Shown: positions 35,825 to 44,336 of the stretch, piece after piece
Layout of the letters: every line of letters begins with the position of its first letter
Numbering within the stretch: the stretch's first letter is position 1
Assembly (NCBI RefSeq): GCF_014193285.1
Contig: NZ_JACHZE010000002.1
Coordinates: 186,001-250,000, forward strand
Reading direction: 5' to 3'
From: Atlantibacter sp. RC6
Lineage (GTDB): Bacteria > Pseudomonadota > Gammaproteobacteria > Enterobacterales > Enterobacteriaceae
DNA length: 64,000 nt
The notes under the pieces: generated by a model
What the model was told of the DNA's origin: nothing
Seen by the model: the letters and a program-made list of their open reading frames with translations, nothing else
Database searches by the model: none
Program-made: the position numbers and the translations under genes

Positions 35825-38377
35825 TTACGACAATTGTTGCTCAGTACGGCTGATGATGTCGTCCTGAACTTCTTTCGCCAGCACCACCCACTGGGCGCTA
35901 TAACCCGCTACGCGTACCACCAGATCCTGATGTTGCTCAGGATTTTTCTGGGCTTCGATCAGGGTATTGCGGTCGATAACGTTAAACTGAACGTGCATCC
36001 CTTTCTTATCGAAGTAGTTACGCACCAGGCCGCTGAAGTTACGCAGACCGTTCTCGCCAGCCAAAGAAGACGGCAGGAATTTCTGGTTATAGAGCGTACC
36101 GTTGGAGGCGATAAAGTGGTCCAGCTTGGCAACCGAGTTGGCTGCGGCTGTTGGGCCAAGAGTATCTTTACCCTGACGTGGAGATACGCCATCCGCCAGC
36201 GGCTCTTTCGCCAGACGGCCATCCGGCAGTGCGGCAACGTCTTTACCAAACAGCACGTTTGCAGACACCGGATAGATACCGGCCTGGAACTGGCCGCCGC
36301 GCGGGTTGGTATATTTTTCAACTTCCTGGCAGTAGATCAGCGCACATTTACGCGCCACTAAATCCACATCATCAATGTCGTTACCGAAGCACGGCGTGTT
36401 CTCCAGGATACGACGGATCTCTTCGTGACGGGACATAGTGCCGGATTGCACCGGTGCTGCACTGCCAGAGGTCAACTGGCGATACACTTCGTTTTTAATC
36501 GCCGTGGGATCCAGCGCGCCATGCTGCTCAATGATGCGTTTTACTACGTCGTAGATATCCTGCTCGTTGAGTGAGGATTTGGCCGCCGGGGTGTGCGGAT
36601 TTGCGCCAACCGGGTAACCAAAGTTGGCATCCAGCGCGCTTTTCAGTTCGCTCAGAGAGAGTTTGCGGTCTTCGAATACCTGTTTCTGGATGGCATAGAC
36701 GGAGTCGCCGGTATCGGCTACGCCGAATGCCTGCGGTCCCGTAAAGTTGTAAATTGCGCCGCCTTCCTGCAGCGATTTACCGCGACCGATACAGTCGTCG
36801 ACCAGTGCTGACAGGAACGGCAGCGGGCAACGTTCGCCGTGAGCAATATCCACGCTGTTACAGGCTTCCACCAGTTGATGAACGAAGTGCGCCATCTGTT
36901 TCTGGAACGCGGTGTAGAAGTCGTCCATGCTGGTGTACTGAGTCAGCTCGCCAGTTACCGGGCCCAGTTGTTTATTGCCAACGCGACCGTTGTTCAGGGT
37001 AATTTCCAGCACTTTGGCGACGTTAAAGAACGCAGCGTCATGCCAGCCTTCGGTGCGGTGCGGCGCCTGCGGCTCTACGCAGCCGATGATGCAATAATCA
37101 CGCGCGTCACGCAGCGAAACGCCACGGTTTTGCAGTGCCGGGATGATCACTTCATCGTTATACATCGCTGGCACGCCCAGACCCATACGCACCAGTTCGC
37201 AAGCGCGATACAAGAACGCATCCGGCGTACCCTGCCATACGCGAATAGAGAAGGAGGGCTGCGGCAGACGCACGTGCGCGGTCGCTTCCATACACATGTA
37301 GCTCAGGTCGTTAGTCGCATCGCGACCATCTTCGGTCTGACCGCCACAGCACAGGTTCTGGAATACCGCATAACCGGCAAACGCCTGGGCAGAGACTTCG
37401 TCACGGGTTTTGTTGATGTCGTTAAGCTTGATCCAGCAGCAATCCACCAACTCCTGGGCGAATTCGCGCGAGATGGATTTGTCCGCCGCCAGGTACGGAT
37501 ACATATACTGGTCGAAACGGCCCGGGGAGATAGAGTGGCCACTGGATTCGATCTGCAGCATGCTCTGGATAAACCAGAAGGTCTGGCACGCTTCCCAGAA
37601 TGTGGTCGCGCCGTATTCCGGTACGCGAGTACAGTTTTGAGCGATTTGCTCCAGTTCGCGTTTACGGGTCGGGTTACTCTCCTGCTGCGCCAGGCGGGAC
37701 GCTTCTTCCGCGTACCGATGGGCGAAACGGATCGCCGCGTTGTAGCTAATCAGCACCGCGTTATAGAACTGCTCTTTCTTGATATAACCTGGCTCGGTGC
37801 GATCTAACGCTTCCAGCGCGCGGCTGACTTCATTGATGATGCCGCGGAAACCGATTTTCAGCACCTTACCGTAGTCGACGCTGACGTGGCCAACGCCGCC
37901 GAAGAAGTAGTTGCCAACGGTAAATACGCCGCTCGCCATACTCTCTTTGGTGCCTTCAGACATGTAAGACGCCGCCAGAGAACTGGTGGTTTTACCCGGC
38001 CAGTATTTGAACGCTTCATGCAGATCCTGGGCGGTCTTTTTCGGGATAATGAACGGGTCGGCGATACGGTGTTCCATAGTCTCGAACTCTTTTTCCACCC
38101 AGTCGTAGGAGAACTCAGGGCAGATTTCAGTCGAGCGAGGATTAATGGTTACCGCGCCAACGATTAATTCATCCGGGCGGATCGTCACCGGTAATTGATT
38201 AAAGATTTTTTCAACCACTTTTGCGCGGCGCATAATCGCCGGCAGCTGTTCTGTTTCTTTATATGCTTCGGTTGCCAGTACTGCGCGTTCTGATTCCACA
38301 TACGGCTTCGCCGTCAGGATCATATTTTTCAGTCTTACAACACGGTCAGTCGGATTAGAAAAGCCTTTCTCTAACAT
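35825..38377 (-). CDS. Glycyl-radical diol (1,2-propanediol/glycerol) dehydratase
   Basis: The protein is 850 residues. It keeps, at the same numbers as Clostridium butyricum B12-independent glycerol dehydratase, His164, His281-Ser282, Cys433 and Glu435 (GCVEP) and Asp447. The glycyl-radical motif RVAGYSAQ puts the radical on Gly825. The choline lyase CutC has different pocket residues around GCVEP, so diol dehydration to an aldehyde is favoured. Compared with the usual 787 residues there is about 60 extra, placed near 587-650: an amphipathic helix (QDIYDVVKRIIEQHG) followed by a Ser/Gly/Ala/Pro linker, like an encapsulation peptide but internal. Start has GGGAG upstream. Confidence 0.93.
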   Translation of the reverse strand: MLEKGFSNPTDRVVRLKNMILTAKPYVESERAVLATEAYKETEQLPAIMRRAKVVEKIFNQLPVTIRPDELIVGAVTINPRSTEICPEFSYDWVEKEFETMEHRIADPFIIPKKTAQDLHEAFKYWPGKTTSSLAASYMSEGTKESMASGVFTVGNYFFGGVGHVSVDYGKVLKIGFRGIINEVSRALEALDRTEPGYIKKEQFYNAVLISYNAAIRFAHRYAEEASRLAQQESNPTRKRELEQIAQNCTRVPEYGATTFWEACQTFWFIQSMLQIESSGHSISPGRFDQYMYPYLAADKSISREFAQELVDCCWIKLNDINKTRDEVSAQAFAGYAVFQNLCCGGQTEDGRDATNDLSYMCMEATAHVRLPQPSFSIRVWQGTPDAFLYRACELVRMGLGVPAMYNDEVIIPALQNRGVSLRDARDYCIIGCVEPQAPHRTEGWHDAAFFNVAKVLEITLNNGRVGNKQLGPVTGELTQYTSMDDFYTAFQKQMAHFVHQLVEACNSVDIAHGERCPLPFLSALVDDCIGRGKSLQEGGAIYNFTGPQAFGVADTGDSVYAIQKQVFEDRKLSLSELKSALDANFGYPVGANPHTPAAKSSLNEQDIYDVVKRIIEQHGALDPTAIKNEVYRQLTSGSAAPVQSGTMSRHEEIRRILENTPCFGNDIDDVDLVARKCALIYCQEVEKYTNPRGGQFQAGIYPVSANVLFGKDVAALPDGRLAKEPLADGVSPRQGKDTLGPTAAANSVAKLDHFIASNGTLYNQKFLPSSLAGENGLRNFSGLVRNYFDKKGMHVQFNVIDRNTLIEAQKNPEQHQDLVVRVAGYSAQWVVLAKEVQDDIISRTEQQLS

Positions 38378-38425
38378 ATAAAACTCCCGAATATATTTTG
38401 TTAACCTTGCGGCGATGCCGGGGTA

Positions 38426-39001
38426 TTAATGAATAATGCTGGTACCTGTTTGAGTAATAAAGTGACGTAATATTGCCGGATGTCCCATCCAGGTGGTCGC
38501 AGTAATTAAATTACCATCCACGACGACCTCATCATCTGCGGCAGTGACCCACAGACCGCCTGCCATCTCCACCTCGGGTTTCACCGTAAAATATCCTGTC
38601 AGTTTCCTGCCTTTTAATACCCCCGCAGCGGCCAGAATTTGTGGACCATGACAAATTGCAGCAACAGGTAATGAAAAATTCATCGCATAATGCACAATAT
38701 TCAGAACCGATTTATTTAATCGCAGGTATTCTGAGGAACGCCCGCCTGAAATATAAATGCCGCAATATTCCTGTAACCTTATTTCATCAAATGATGCGGT
38801 TAATCTAAAAAGGTGGCCGGGTTTTTCGGTGTACGTCTGGTCACCTTCAAAATCATGAATCGCGGTTTTAATAAACTCGCCGGTTCGTTTACCCGGACAC
38901 ACTACATCCACTCTGAAACCTAACATGCTTAATGCCTGCCATGGCACCATGACTTCATAGTCTTCAGAGAAATCGCCTGCGATAAGTAATATCTTCTTCA
39001 T
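38426..39001 (-). CDS. DJ-1/PfpI family protein of the microcompartment locus
   Basis: The protein is 191 residues. It has the DJ-1/PfpI fold signature with nucleophile-elbow Cys in AICHGPQ and an acidic residue in the first helix (E15 region). Family members include glyoxalase III-type enzymes, deglycases, amidases and chaperones. In an aldehyde-generating organelle, detoxification of aldehydes or of a damaged product is a plausible job. The start MKKILLIAGDF at 39001 is chosen; an in-frame start 36 bp upstream overlaps the grpU end. It lies 10 bp after grpU and 48 bp before the dehydratase gene. Confidence 0.88.
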   Translation of the reverse strand: MKKILLIAGDFSEDYEVMVPWQALSMLGFRVDVVCPGKRTGEFIKTAIHDFEGDQTYTEKPGHLFRLTASFDEIRLQEYCGIYISGGRSSEYLRLNKSVLNIVHYAMNFSLPVAAICHGPQILAAAGVLKGRKLTGYFTVKPEVEMAGGLWVTAADDEVVVDGNLITATTWMGHPAILRHFITQTGTSIIH

Positions 39002-39011
39002 AAGCGAACTC

Positions 39012-39311
39012 TCAAAACTGGTTGTCGTCTTCCTCAATTATTCGCATGGCTTCATGCACCGCCGCGACTTCGCCAAATATGGCCAGGGTGGTGATGTGCT
39101 GAGGGCAACTGCCAAAGATTTCCGATACCACCACATTGGCGCTTTTGCTGGCTACGTCGGCATAAAAATAGAGATCCGGAACCGGCAGCATTAACAAACC
39201 AATGGCGTCGATGCGAATCAAATCCAGACGCGAACGAAACTCCCCAGGCATACGCCGTTTCAACATGGCCAGGATATCCGGGGTCGGCGCGTTTATGATT
39301 CGTTTTTTCAT
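39012..39311 (-). CDS. grpU: GrpU-type divergent BMC shell protein with pore cysteine
   Basis: A 99-residue divergent BMC domain. The recognisable strand-helix segment is RIDAIGLLMLPVPDLYFYADVA and the second is TTLAIFGEVAAVHEAM. Cys69, the only cysteine, lies in GSCPQ (67-71), the loop that lines the hexamer pore. GrpU of Pectobacterium, from a glycyl-radical propanediol locus, was reported to bind an Fe-S cluster at the pore; this protein has the features to do the same. It is located between the aldehyde dehydrogenase and PfpI genes, short spacing on both sides. Confidence 0.82.
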   Translation of the reverse strand: MKKRIINAPTPDILAMLKRRMPGEFRSRLDLIRIDAIGLLMLPVPDLYFYADVASKSANVVVSEIFGSCPQHITTLAIFGEVAAVHEAMRIIEEDDNQF

Positions 39312-39334
39312 CTTTGAGTTACCCTTCGCGATGG

Positions 39335-40855
39335 TTAGCGAATATTCAGCGCTTCAACCATTACACAGCGACGCTGACGTGCAAACGCACGCGCTGATGT
39401 AAGCCCTTCGCCGGTCGGTCCGGCAATCGTAAAGGTGGCATGCCCTTCGCCACCCACCCCCAGCCCCGCATAAGAGGGACCATTTTTAACAAAGATGGTG
39501 GTCTGGATCAGGCGCGCCATTTTGGTCAGTTTTTCGACGTTGGTAGAGTGCATAATCGCGGTATGGCGATTGCCGTGCTCCACTTTCACCGCCAGCTCGA
39601 TGGCTTCATCCACGTTGTCGACGCGCACCACCGGCAGGACCGGCATCATCAGTTCGTGCACCACGAAAGGATGGGTCTTCTCAGTCTCAATTAAGATGAC
39701 TTTAATATCGTCGCCAACCGTGATCCCCAGCTGTTGCAGGATGTAGCGCGCATCTTTGCCGACAAAGGCGGTATTCGGCCCGGTACCTTTTTCGTTAAGC
39801 ACCAGCGACTGCAGCTGCTGAATCAACTTCTTATCGCACAGCAGATAGGCACCGCTTTTCTTCATGCAGTGAATCAGATAGTCCGCCACCTGGTTCACCA
39901 CGATCACTTCTTTTTCCGCCACGCACGGCAGGTTGTTGTCAAAGCTACAGCCTTTAATGATGTCGCGGGCTGCTTTTTCAATATCCGCCGTTTCGTCTAC
40001 CACCGCTGGCGGGTTACCTGCGCCTGCGCCAATCGCTTTCTTACCGGACGACATCACGGTTTTCACGATGGCCGGACCGCCGGTCGCCACCAGCATGTTA
40101 ATGCGCGGGTCGTTGATCAGGGCGTTGGTGTTGTCGATAGACGGTTTGGTCACCGTCACCACCATGTTCGCCGGCGCGCCCAACTGGGCGAGCTTGTTGT
40201 TAATCAGCTCAACCGCGTACAGCGACACTTTGCGCGAGCGCGGATGTGGACTGAACACGACGGTGTTACCTGCCGCCAGCATGCCAATGCTGTTGTTGAT
40301 GATGGTTTCAGTCGGGTTAGTTGTTGGCGTAATCGAACCAATCACCCCGAACGCGGAGTATTCGATCAGCGTTAAGCCGCCGTCTCCGGTAACCGCGCTA
40401 GTGGCCAGGTCTTCAAGACCTGGCGTTTTCAGCGCTGCGACGCGGTTTTTAATCAGTTTGTCCTCGTAATTACCCATACCGGTCTCTTCCACCGCCATAC
40501 GGGAAATGGCGCACAGCACGTCTTCCTGCAGGAAAACATCCCGAATGCCATTGATAAACGAGGCGCGGTCTTGCATAGAACAGTGGCGATACTGCACCTG
40601 CGCCAGGACGGCGGCGGAAATTGCCTCATCCATGGTATCGAATGCGCCGGTGCCCGCGTTCGCTACCTGAGACGTTGCACAGGCGGCGCGCCCGGAGGAC
40701 TGCTGCGCCAGCGCCTTAGCGACGATTTCATCCAGCCCGTCGACCCGCGCCGTTGCTGACGTGGCGGGAGCCGCTGCCGGAGCCGCATCCGGTGTTGCTT
40801 TGGTGAATTTGCTCAGAATGGTCGAGACAGCCTGAGCGATTTCAATATCATTCAT
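39335..40855 (-). CDS. pduP: CoA-acylating propionaldehyde dehydrogenase (PduP-type)
   Basis: The protein is 506 residues. Catalytic Cys311 lies in FDNNLPCVAEKE. The first 18 residues (MNDIEIAQAVSTILSKFT) form an amphipathic helix followed by an Ala/Pro-rich linker (about 20-38), the standard encapsulation peptide of microcompartment enzymes. It turns propionaldehyde, NAD+ and CoA into propionyl-CoA inside the shell. The segment 40-90 also resembles a helical linker. Codirectional between BMC-T and grpU. Confidence 0.94.
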   Translation of the reverse strand: MNDIEIAQAVSTILSKFTKATPDAAPAAAPATSATARVDGLDEIVAKALAQQSSGRAACATSQVANAGTGAFDTMDEAISAAVLAQVQYRHCSMQDRASFINGIRDVFLQEDVLCAISRMAVEETGMGNYEDKLIKNRVAALKTPGLEDLATSAVTGDGGLTLIEYSAFGVIGSITPTTNPTETIINNSIGMLAAGNTVVFSPHPRSRKVSLYAVELINNKLAQLGAPANMVVTVTKPSIDNTNALINDPRINMLVATGGPAIVKTVMSSGKKAIGAGAGNPPAVVDETADIEKAARDIIKGCSFDNNLPCVAEKEVIVVNQVADYLIHCMKKSGAYLLCDKKLIQQLQSLVLNEKGTGPNTAFVGKDARYILQQLGITVGDDIKVILIETEKTHPFVVHELMMPVLPVVRVDNVDEAIELAVKVEHGNRHTAIMHSTNVEKLTKMARLIQTTIFVKNGPSYAGLGVGGEGHATFTIAGPTGEGLTSARAFARQRRCVMVEALNIR

Positions 40856-40915
40856 CTTTAAATTCCTTACTACTCTTCCTCTGCTGACCGCGTCGCGCGC
40901 GTCGTCACCCGATGC

Positions 40916-41701
40916 TTAGATATACGGCGTCGTGGTGGATTTAATTTCCGCCGGATCTAACGTGGAGAGCAGTTGCAGACCGACTTCACGCGCGGCAATC
41001 ACCGCCTGGCGTACCGCACCGGAATCACCGGAGAAGGTAAAGATCACTTCGTTACTGAAGCTGGTGCCTTTCGACGGGCTGGCATAACCCACCGGGTCAA
41101 TCACAGCGGATTTCGCCGCAGCGTCGGCAATCACCAGGCCAATCGCCGCAGGCGAGGCGCAGGTCATCCCAAAGGATTTGCCGATCGGCGCGCCCAGCGC
41201 TTTGTTCAGCGCATAGCTGGCACGTGCGGTGTACTGGAATTCCAGGTGACCGGCTGGCGAGCCATAAACGTCGCCCATGGTGCGTTCAATTTCAGACAGC
41301 GCCACTTCAACCGCACGTCTGACGTCGGAAACATCAGATGCGCCGAAAATAATTAAGCAACCGTGTCCGCCACCGCCTTCGGTATCACGGGCCAGCTCAA
41401 TAGAAATAATTTCGCTGTTGGTTGCTTTAATCGCTTCATCAGCCGCAAAAATATGCGGACCTGCGCCAGTGCGCGCGCCCAGAATACCGATAGAGCGATA
41501 TTTCTTGTCGATATTCATGACTTCATGCAATTGATTATCGACATTGGCAATCACCAGGCCGATAGTGTGACCCAACGCAGTACCGACAAATTCCGTAATA
41601 CCACAACCCGCGAAATTCGCTGCGGTTTTGGCTTTCGGTTGGGCGTCGGTTTGTTTATTCATTACGTCAGATATAATCTGCTCAACAAGATTATCTCTCA
41701 T
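40916..41701 (-). CDS. Tandem BMC (BMC-T) shell protein, PduB-like
   Basis: The protein is 261 residues with an N-terminal extension (1-38, helical MRDNLVEQIISDVMNKQ, resembling PduB), then two BMC domains (about 40-145 and 150-255). EFVGTALGHTIGLVIANVD and the second-domain AIGLVIADAAAKSAV are diagnostic. It forms trimers that build gated pores in the shell. AAGGAT precedes the start. Confidence 0.93.
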   Translation of the reverse strand: MRDNLVEQIISDVMNKQTDAQPKAKTAANFAGCGITEFVGTALGHTIGLVIANVDNQLHEVMNIDKKYRSIGILGARTGAGPHIFAADEAIKATNSEIISIELARDTEGGGGHGCLIIFGASDVSDVRRAVEVALSEIERTMGDVYGSPAGHLEFQYTARASYALNKALGAPIGKSFGMTCASPAAIGLVIADAAAKSAVIDPVGYASPSKGTSFSNEVIFTFSGDSGAVRQAVIAAREVGLQLLSTLDPAEIKSTTTPYI

Positions 41702-41722
41702 GATCAGTATCCTTTATTGTTA

Positions 41723-42004
41723 TTAACCGACGGCCTTCGGCAGAATTTTTTCCACCTCAATGTGCGGGCGCGGAATAACGTGTACGGAGACCAGCTCGCC
41801 CACTTTACCCGCCGCGGCAGAACCTGCGTCAGTCGCGGCTTTCACGGCACCCACGTCGCCACGAACCATCACGGTCACCAGGCCGGAACCGATTTTTTCA
41901 TAACCTACCAGGGTCACGTTGGCGGATTTCACCATGGTGTCTGCGGCTTCAATTGCAGAAACCAGGCCTTTCGTTTCAACCATTCCTAATGCTTCTTGTT
42001 GCAT
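41723..42004 (-). CDS. BMC hexamer shell protein, PduA/PduJ-like
   Basis: The protein is 93 residues and is a minimal BMC domain: [26 protein letters not shown], pore motif in [22 protein letters not shown]. Probably the main facet protein. Start MQQEALG at 42004; a further 17 codons upstream are open but not conserved. First gene of the shell-dehydratase operon (41723 down to 34799 on the minus strand). Confidence 0.95.
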   Translation of the reverse strand: MQQEALGMVETKGLVSAIEAADTMVKSANVTLVGYEKIGSGLVTVMVRGDVGAVKAATDAGSAAAGKVGELVSVHVIPRPHIEVEKILPKAVG

Positions 42005-42290
42005 AACAACCTCGATATTTCCGATAGAAAGAAAACGTGCACAGAGGAATAGCAATCCACGGATTTACCCATGTGCGTTAATTATTGACTCATCATGATG
42101 CTAAAGTTATTCGGACAAAATGTTTTGCGCGCCAGCGGGACTATCTTGTTTTTGCCTCTGCCGAATCGACAATAAAATCCACCTGGGATCGGCAATAAAA
42201 GTCCTGATGTTGATGCGCCTTGCGCAAAATATTCCTCAGCCAAATAGCAATAATAATTACCGTTAAAGCGATCGCATTTTTGCTGATTCG
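42005..42290 (-). promoter_or_regulatory. Gap between the two halves of the microcompartment locus
   Basis: 286 bp without a gene, between the ackA-like stop and the first shell gene. A palindrome CATCATGATG lies near 42092-42101. No clear hairpin terminator is seen. The gap is long enough to hold a promoter for the shell-dehydratase operon; I cannot place it exactly. Confidence 0.35.
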
Positions 42291-43487
42291 TTACGCCGTA
42301 CGGGCGATCTCTACGGCGTCCATGGCAATCATTTTTTCTTCATTGGTGGGGATGACGGCAATCTTCGTGGTGCCGGCTTTAGAAATCATGCCGCTGCGCC
42401 CGCCGAACAGCTGCTGGTTGCGTTCTTGATCCAGCGCCAGTCCCAGCGCCTGCAGGCGTTGCACGGTGAGTTCGCGGATCAGCGCCGAGTTTTCGCCAAT
42501 GCCGCCAGTGAAAATCAGAGCGTCAAAGCGTTTCAGCGAGGTCACGTGGCCACCAATATGCCGCGCGAGACGATGCACCATCACATCGATGGCTAACGCT
42601 GCACGTTCGTGGCCTTCATCCCGCGCCTGTTGAAGGGTGCGGCAGTCGCTGGATAAGCCGGAAATCCCCATCAGGCCGGACTGGTTATTGACCATTTTGT
42701 ACAGCGCGTCGATTGTTTGCCCGGTGCACTTCGCCAAATAGGCGGCGGCACCGAAATCAAGATCCCCGCAGCGCGTCCCCATCACCAATCCTTCCAGCGG
42801 AGTCATGCCCATTGAGGTGTCGACGCTCGCGCCGTTTTGCACCGCGCACAGCGATGAACCGTTGCCCAGGTGGGCAATCACGATGCCGTGATCCGCCGGG
42901 TCGAGATCCAGTGCGTCCAGCGCCTCGGCGGCGATGTAGCGATGAGACGTCCCGTGAAAGCCGTATCGCCGCACCTGATAATCCTGCTGGTACTCCAGCG
43001 GGATCGCATAGGTGTAAGCCGCCGGAGACAGGGTCTGGTGGAACGCGGTATCGAACACCGCAATCTGCGGCAGCGCGGGCAGCAGTGCGCGCGCCGCTTC
43101 AATGCCGATCAGGTTGGCAGGGTTATGCAACGGGGCCAGCGCCGACAGCGCGCGGATTTTTTCTATTACCTCGTCGGTCACCAGCACCGAGCTTTTGAAA
43201 TCGCTGCCGCCGTGCGCCACACGGTGCCCAATGGCGCTGATGGTTGCCAGCAGTTGCTGCTCGTCGAGCTTCGCGAACAGCACTTTGAGCGCATGCTGAT
43301 GGCTGGCGTCGTCCAGCGCGACGGTGGATTTATGACCATCGCGGTCTTTGAACGTCATGACGGCCTGATCAATGCCCAGCCGCTCCGCCATGCCCGACAG
43401 CAACGGCTGATCGGCATCCTGGGGAATAACGGAGAATTTCATTGATGAGGAACCACAGTTAATCACTAATACACAAGCTAAGGACAT
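42291..43487 (-). CDS. Acetate/propionate kinase of the microcompartment locus
   Basis: The protein is 398 residues and is ASKHA-fold: VINCGSSSMKFSV (8-20), GFHGTSHRYI and GGIGENS are intact. It makes ATP from propionyl- (or acetyl-) phosphate, the energy-yielding step after PduL; it probably works outside the shell because it has no encapsulation-type extension. It plays the role of PduW. Last gene of the upstream block on the minus strand. Confidence 0.95.
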   Translation of the reverse strand: MSLACVLVINCGSSSMKFSVIPQDADQPLLSGMAERLGIDQAVMTFKDRDGHKSTVALDDASHQHALKVLFAKLDEQQLLATISAIGHRVAHGGSDFKSSVLVTDEVIEKIRALSALAPLHNPANLIGIEAARALLPALPQIAVFDTAFHQTLSPAAYTYAIPLEYQQDYQVRRYGFHGTSHRYIAAEALDALDLDPADHGIVIAHLGNGSSLCAVQNGASVDTSMGMTPLEGLVMGTRCGDLDFGAAAYLAKCTGQTIDALYKMVNNQSGLMGISGLSSDCRTLQQARDEGHERAALAIDVMVHRLARHIGGHVTSLKRFDALIFTGGIGENSALIRELTVQRLQALGLALDQERNQQLFGGRSGMISKAGTTKIAVIPTNEEKMIAMDAVEIARTA

Positions 43488-43519
43488 GATGACCCCTGAA
43501 ATGGACTGCGATAAAAAAA

Positions 43520-44017
43520 TTAACGGGTTGTTGCGAGGGGATAACGCAGCGCGCTAAACCGCGCCAGCGCCTGGCGGGCGATGAGCATATCTTCCTCAAC
43601 GCTGCCGCCGCTGATGCCAATGCCGCCGAGCAAACGCCCGCCCGACCAGCAGGGAAAACCACCGCCAAAGCAGCAGATATCTTTTTCTTTCTCAAGGCCG
43701 TACAAATCACCGCCCGGCTGCACCAGGGTTGCCAGTTCATGGGTGGGCATTTTGAGCGCCACTGCGGTCCAGGCCTTTTGTGGCGCCAGGGTATGGCTGA
43801 CCAACAGGGCGTTATCCATGCTGAAGAAAAACCGCTGCTGGCCGCAGGCATCCACCAGACTAAAAACGATCGGCACATCGCAGGCCAGGGCCGCTTCCCG
43901 GGCCAGCTTCGCCAGCAGTTCGCTGTCGTCCAGGCTCAGGGACATCCGGCGTTCCGGCAGTTGCGTGGCGATAGCCTCGTTAATCCAGTTGTCGAGCGAA
44001 GCCTCATTCACAGACAT
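43520..44017 (-). CDS. GlcG/HbpS-like (PduO C-terminal-type) haem-binding-family protein
   Basis: The protein is 165 residues. After a 25-residue N-terminal part, it has the GlcG/HbpS fold signature, with SLVDACGQ, PQKAWTA and GGFPCWSGGRLLGGIGISGGSVEEDMLIA. The same fold is the C-terminal part of PduO in B12-dependent diol loci; here it stands alone in a B12-independent system, so cobalamin adenosylation is not implied. Role in redox, haem or flavin handling is unknown. Confidence 0.88.
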   Translation of the reverse strand: MSVNEASLDNWINEAIATQLPERRMSLSLDDSELLAKLAREAALACDVPIVFSLVDACGQQRFFFSMDNALLVSHTLAPQKAWTAVALKMPTHELATLVQPGGDLYGLEKEKDICCFGGGFPCWSGGRLLGGIGISGGSVEEDMLIARQALARFSALRYPLATTR

Positions 44018-44052
44018 AACTATTCCTCAACGTGTCCTCAACGTTCGCGCCG

Positions 44053-44325
44053 TTATTTACCGTTAAGTTCGAGTGAGTCAACGATGCCCACCACGGCGGC
44101 GTCAATCACCGAGTGATCTTTGCTGTTGCTCATCCGCGCCGAACTGCCGGTGGTGACAATCACAATTTCGCCATTGCCCGCGCCAACCGTATCGACTGCC
44201 ACCTGGGCATGGCCGGTCGGCTGATAGTTTTCATCGAGGCGCGCCACCATCAGCAGTTTCGAGCCATTCAGCGAGGCGTGTTTAGTGGTGGAAACCAGTG
44301 CGCCAGTGACTTTTGCGAGGTACAT
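44053..44325 (-). CDS. BMC pentamer (vertex) protein, EutN/CcmL/PduN family
   Basis: The protein is 90 residues. MYLAKVTGALVSTTKHASLNG, DTVGAGNGEIVIVTTGSSAR and VDAAVVGIVD-like C-terminus are characteristic of the BMC-P family. Five copies cap each vertex of the shell. The only BMC-P gene in the window. Confidence 0.95.
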   Translation of the reverse strand: MYLAKVTGALVSTTKHASLNGSKLLMVARLDENYQPTGHAQVAVDTVGAGNGEIVIVTTGSSARMSNSKDHSVIDAAVVGIVDSLELNGK

Positions 44326-44336
44326 ATTTCCTCCGG

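Noticed and set aside
35825-38377. Glycyl-radical enzyme as choline trimethylamine-lyase (CutC)
   Set aside because: His164, His281-Ser282, Cys433, Glu435 and Asp447 fit glycerol/propanediol dehydratase; the segment after GCVEP does not follow the CutC pattern and the locus has no choline-specific genes.
43520-44017. PduO-type cobalamin adenosyltransferase
   Set aside because: Only the GlcG/HbpS-like C-terminal type is present; the adenosyltransferase domain is missing and the pathway is B12-independent.
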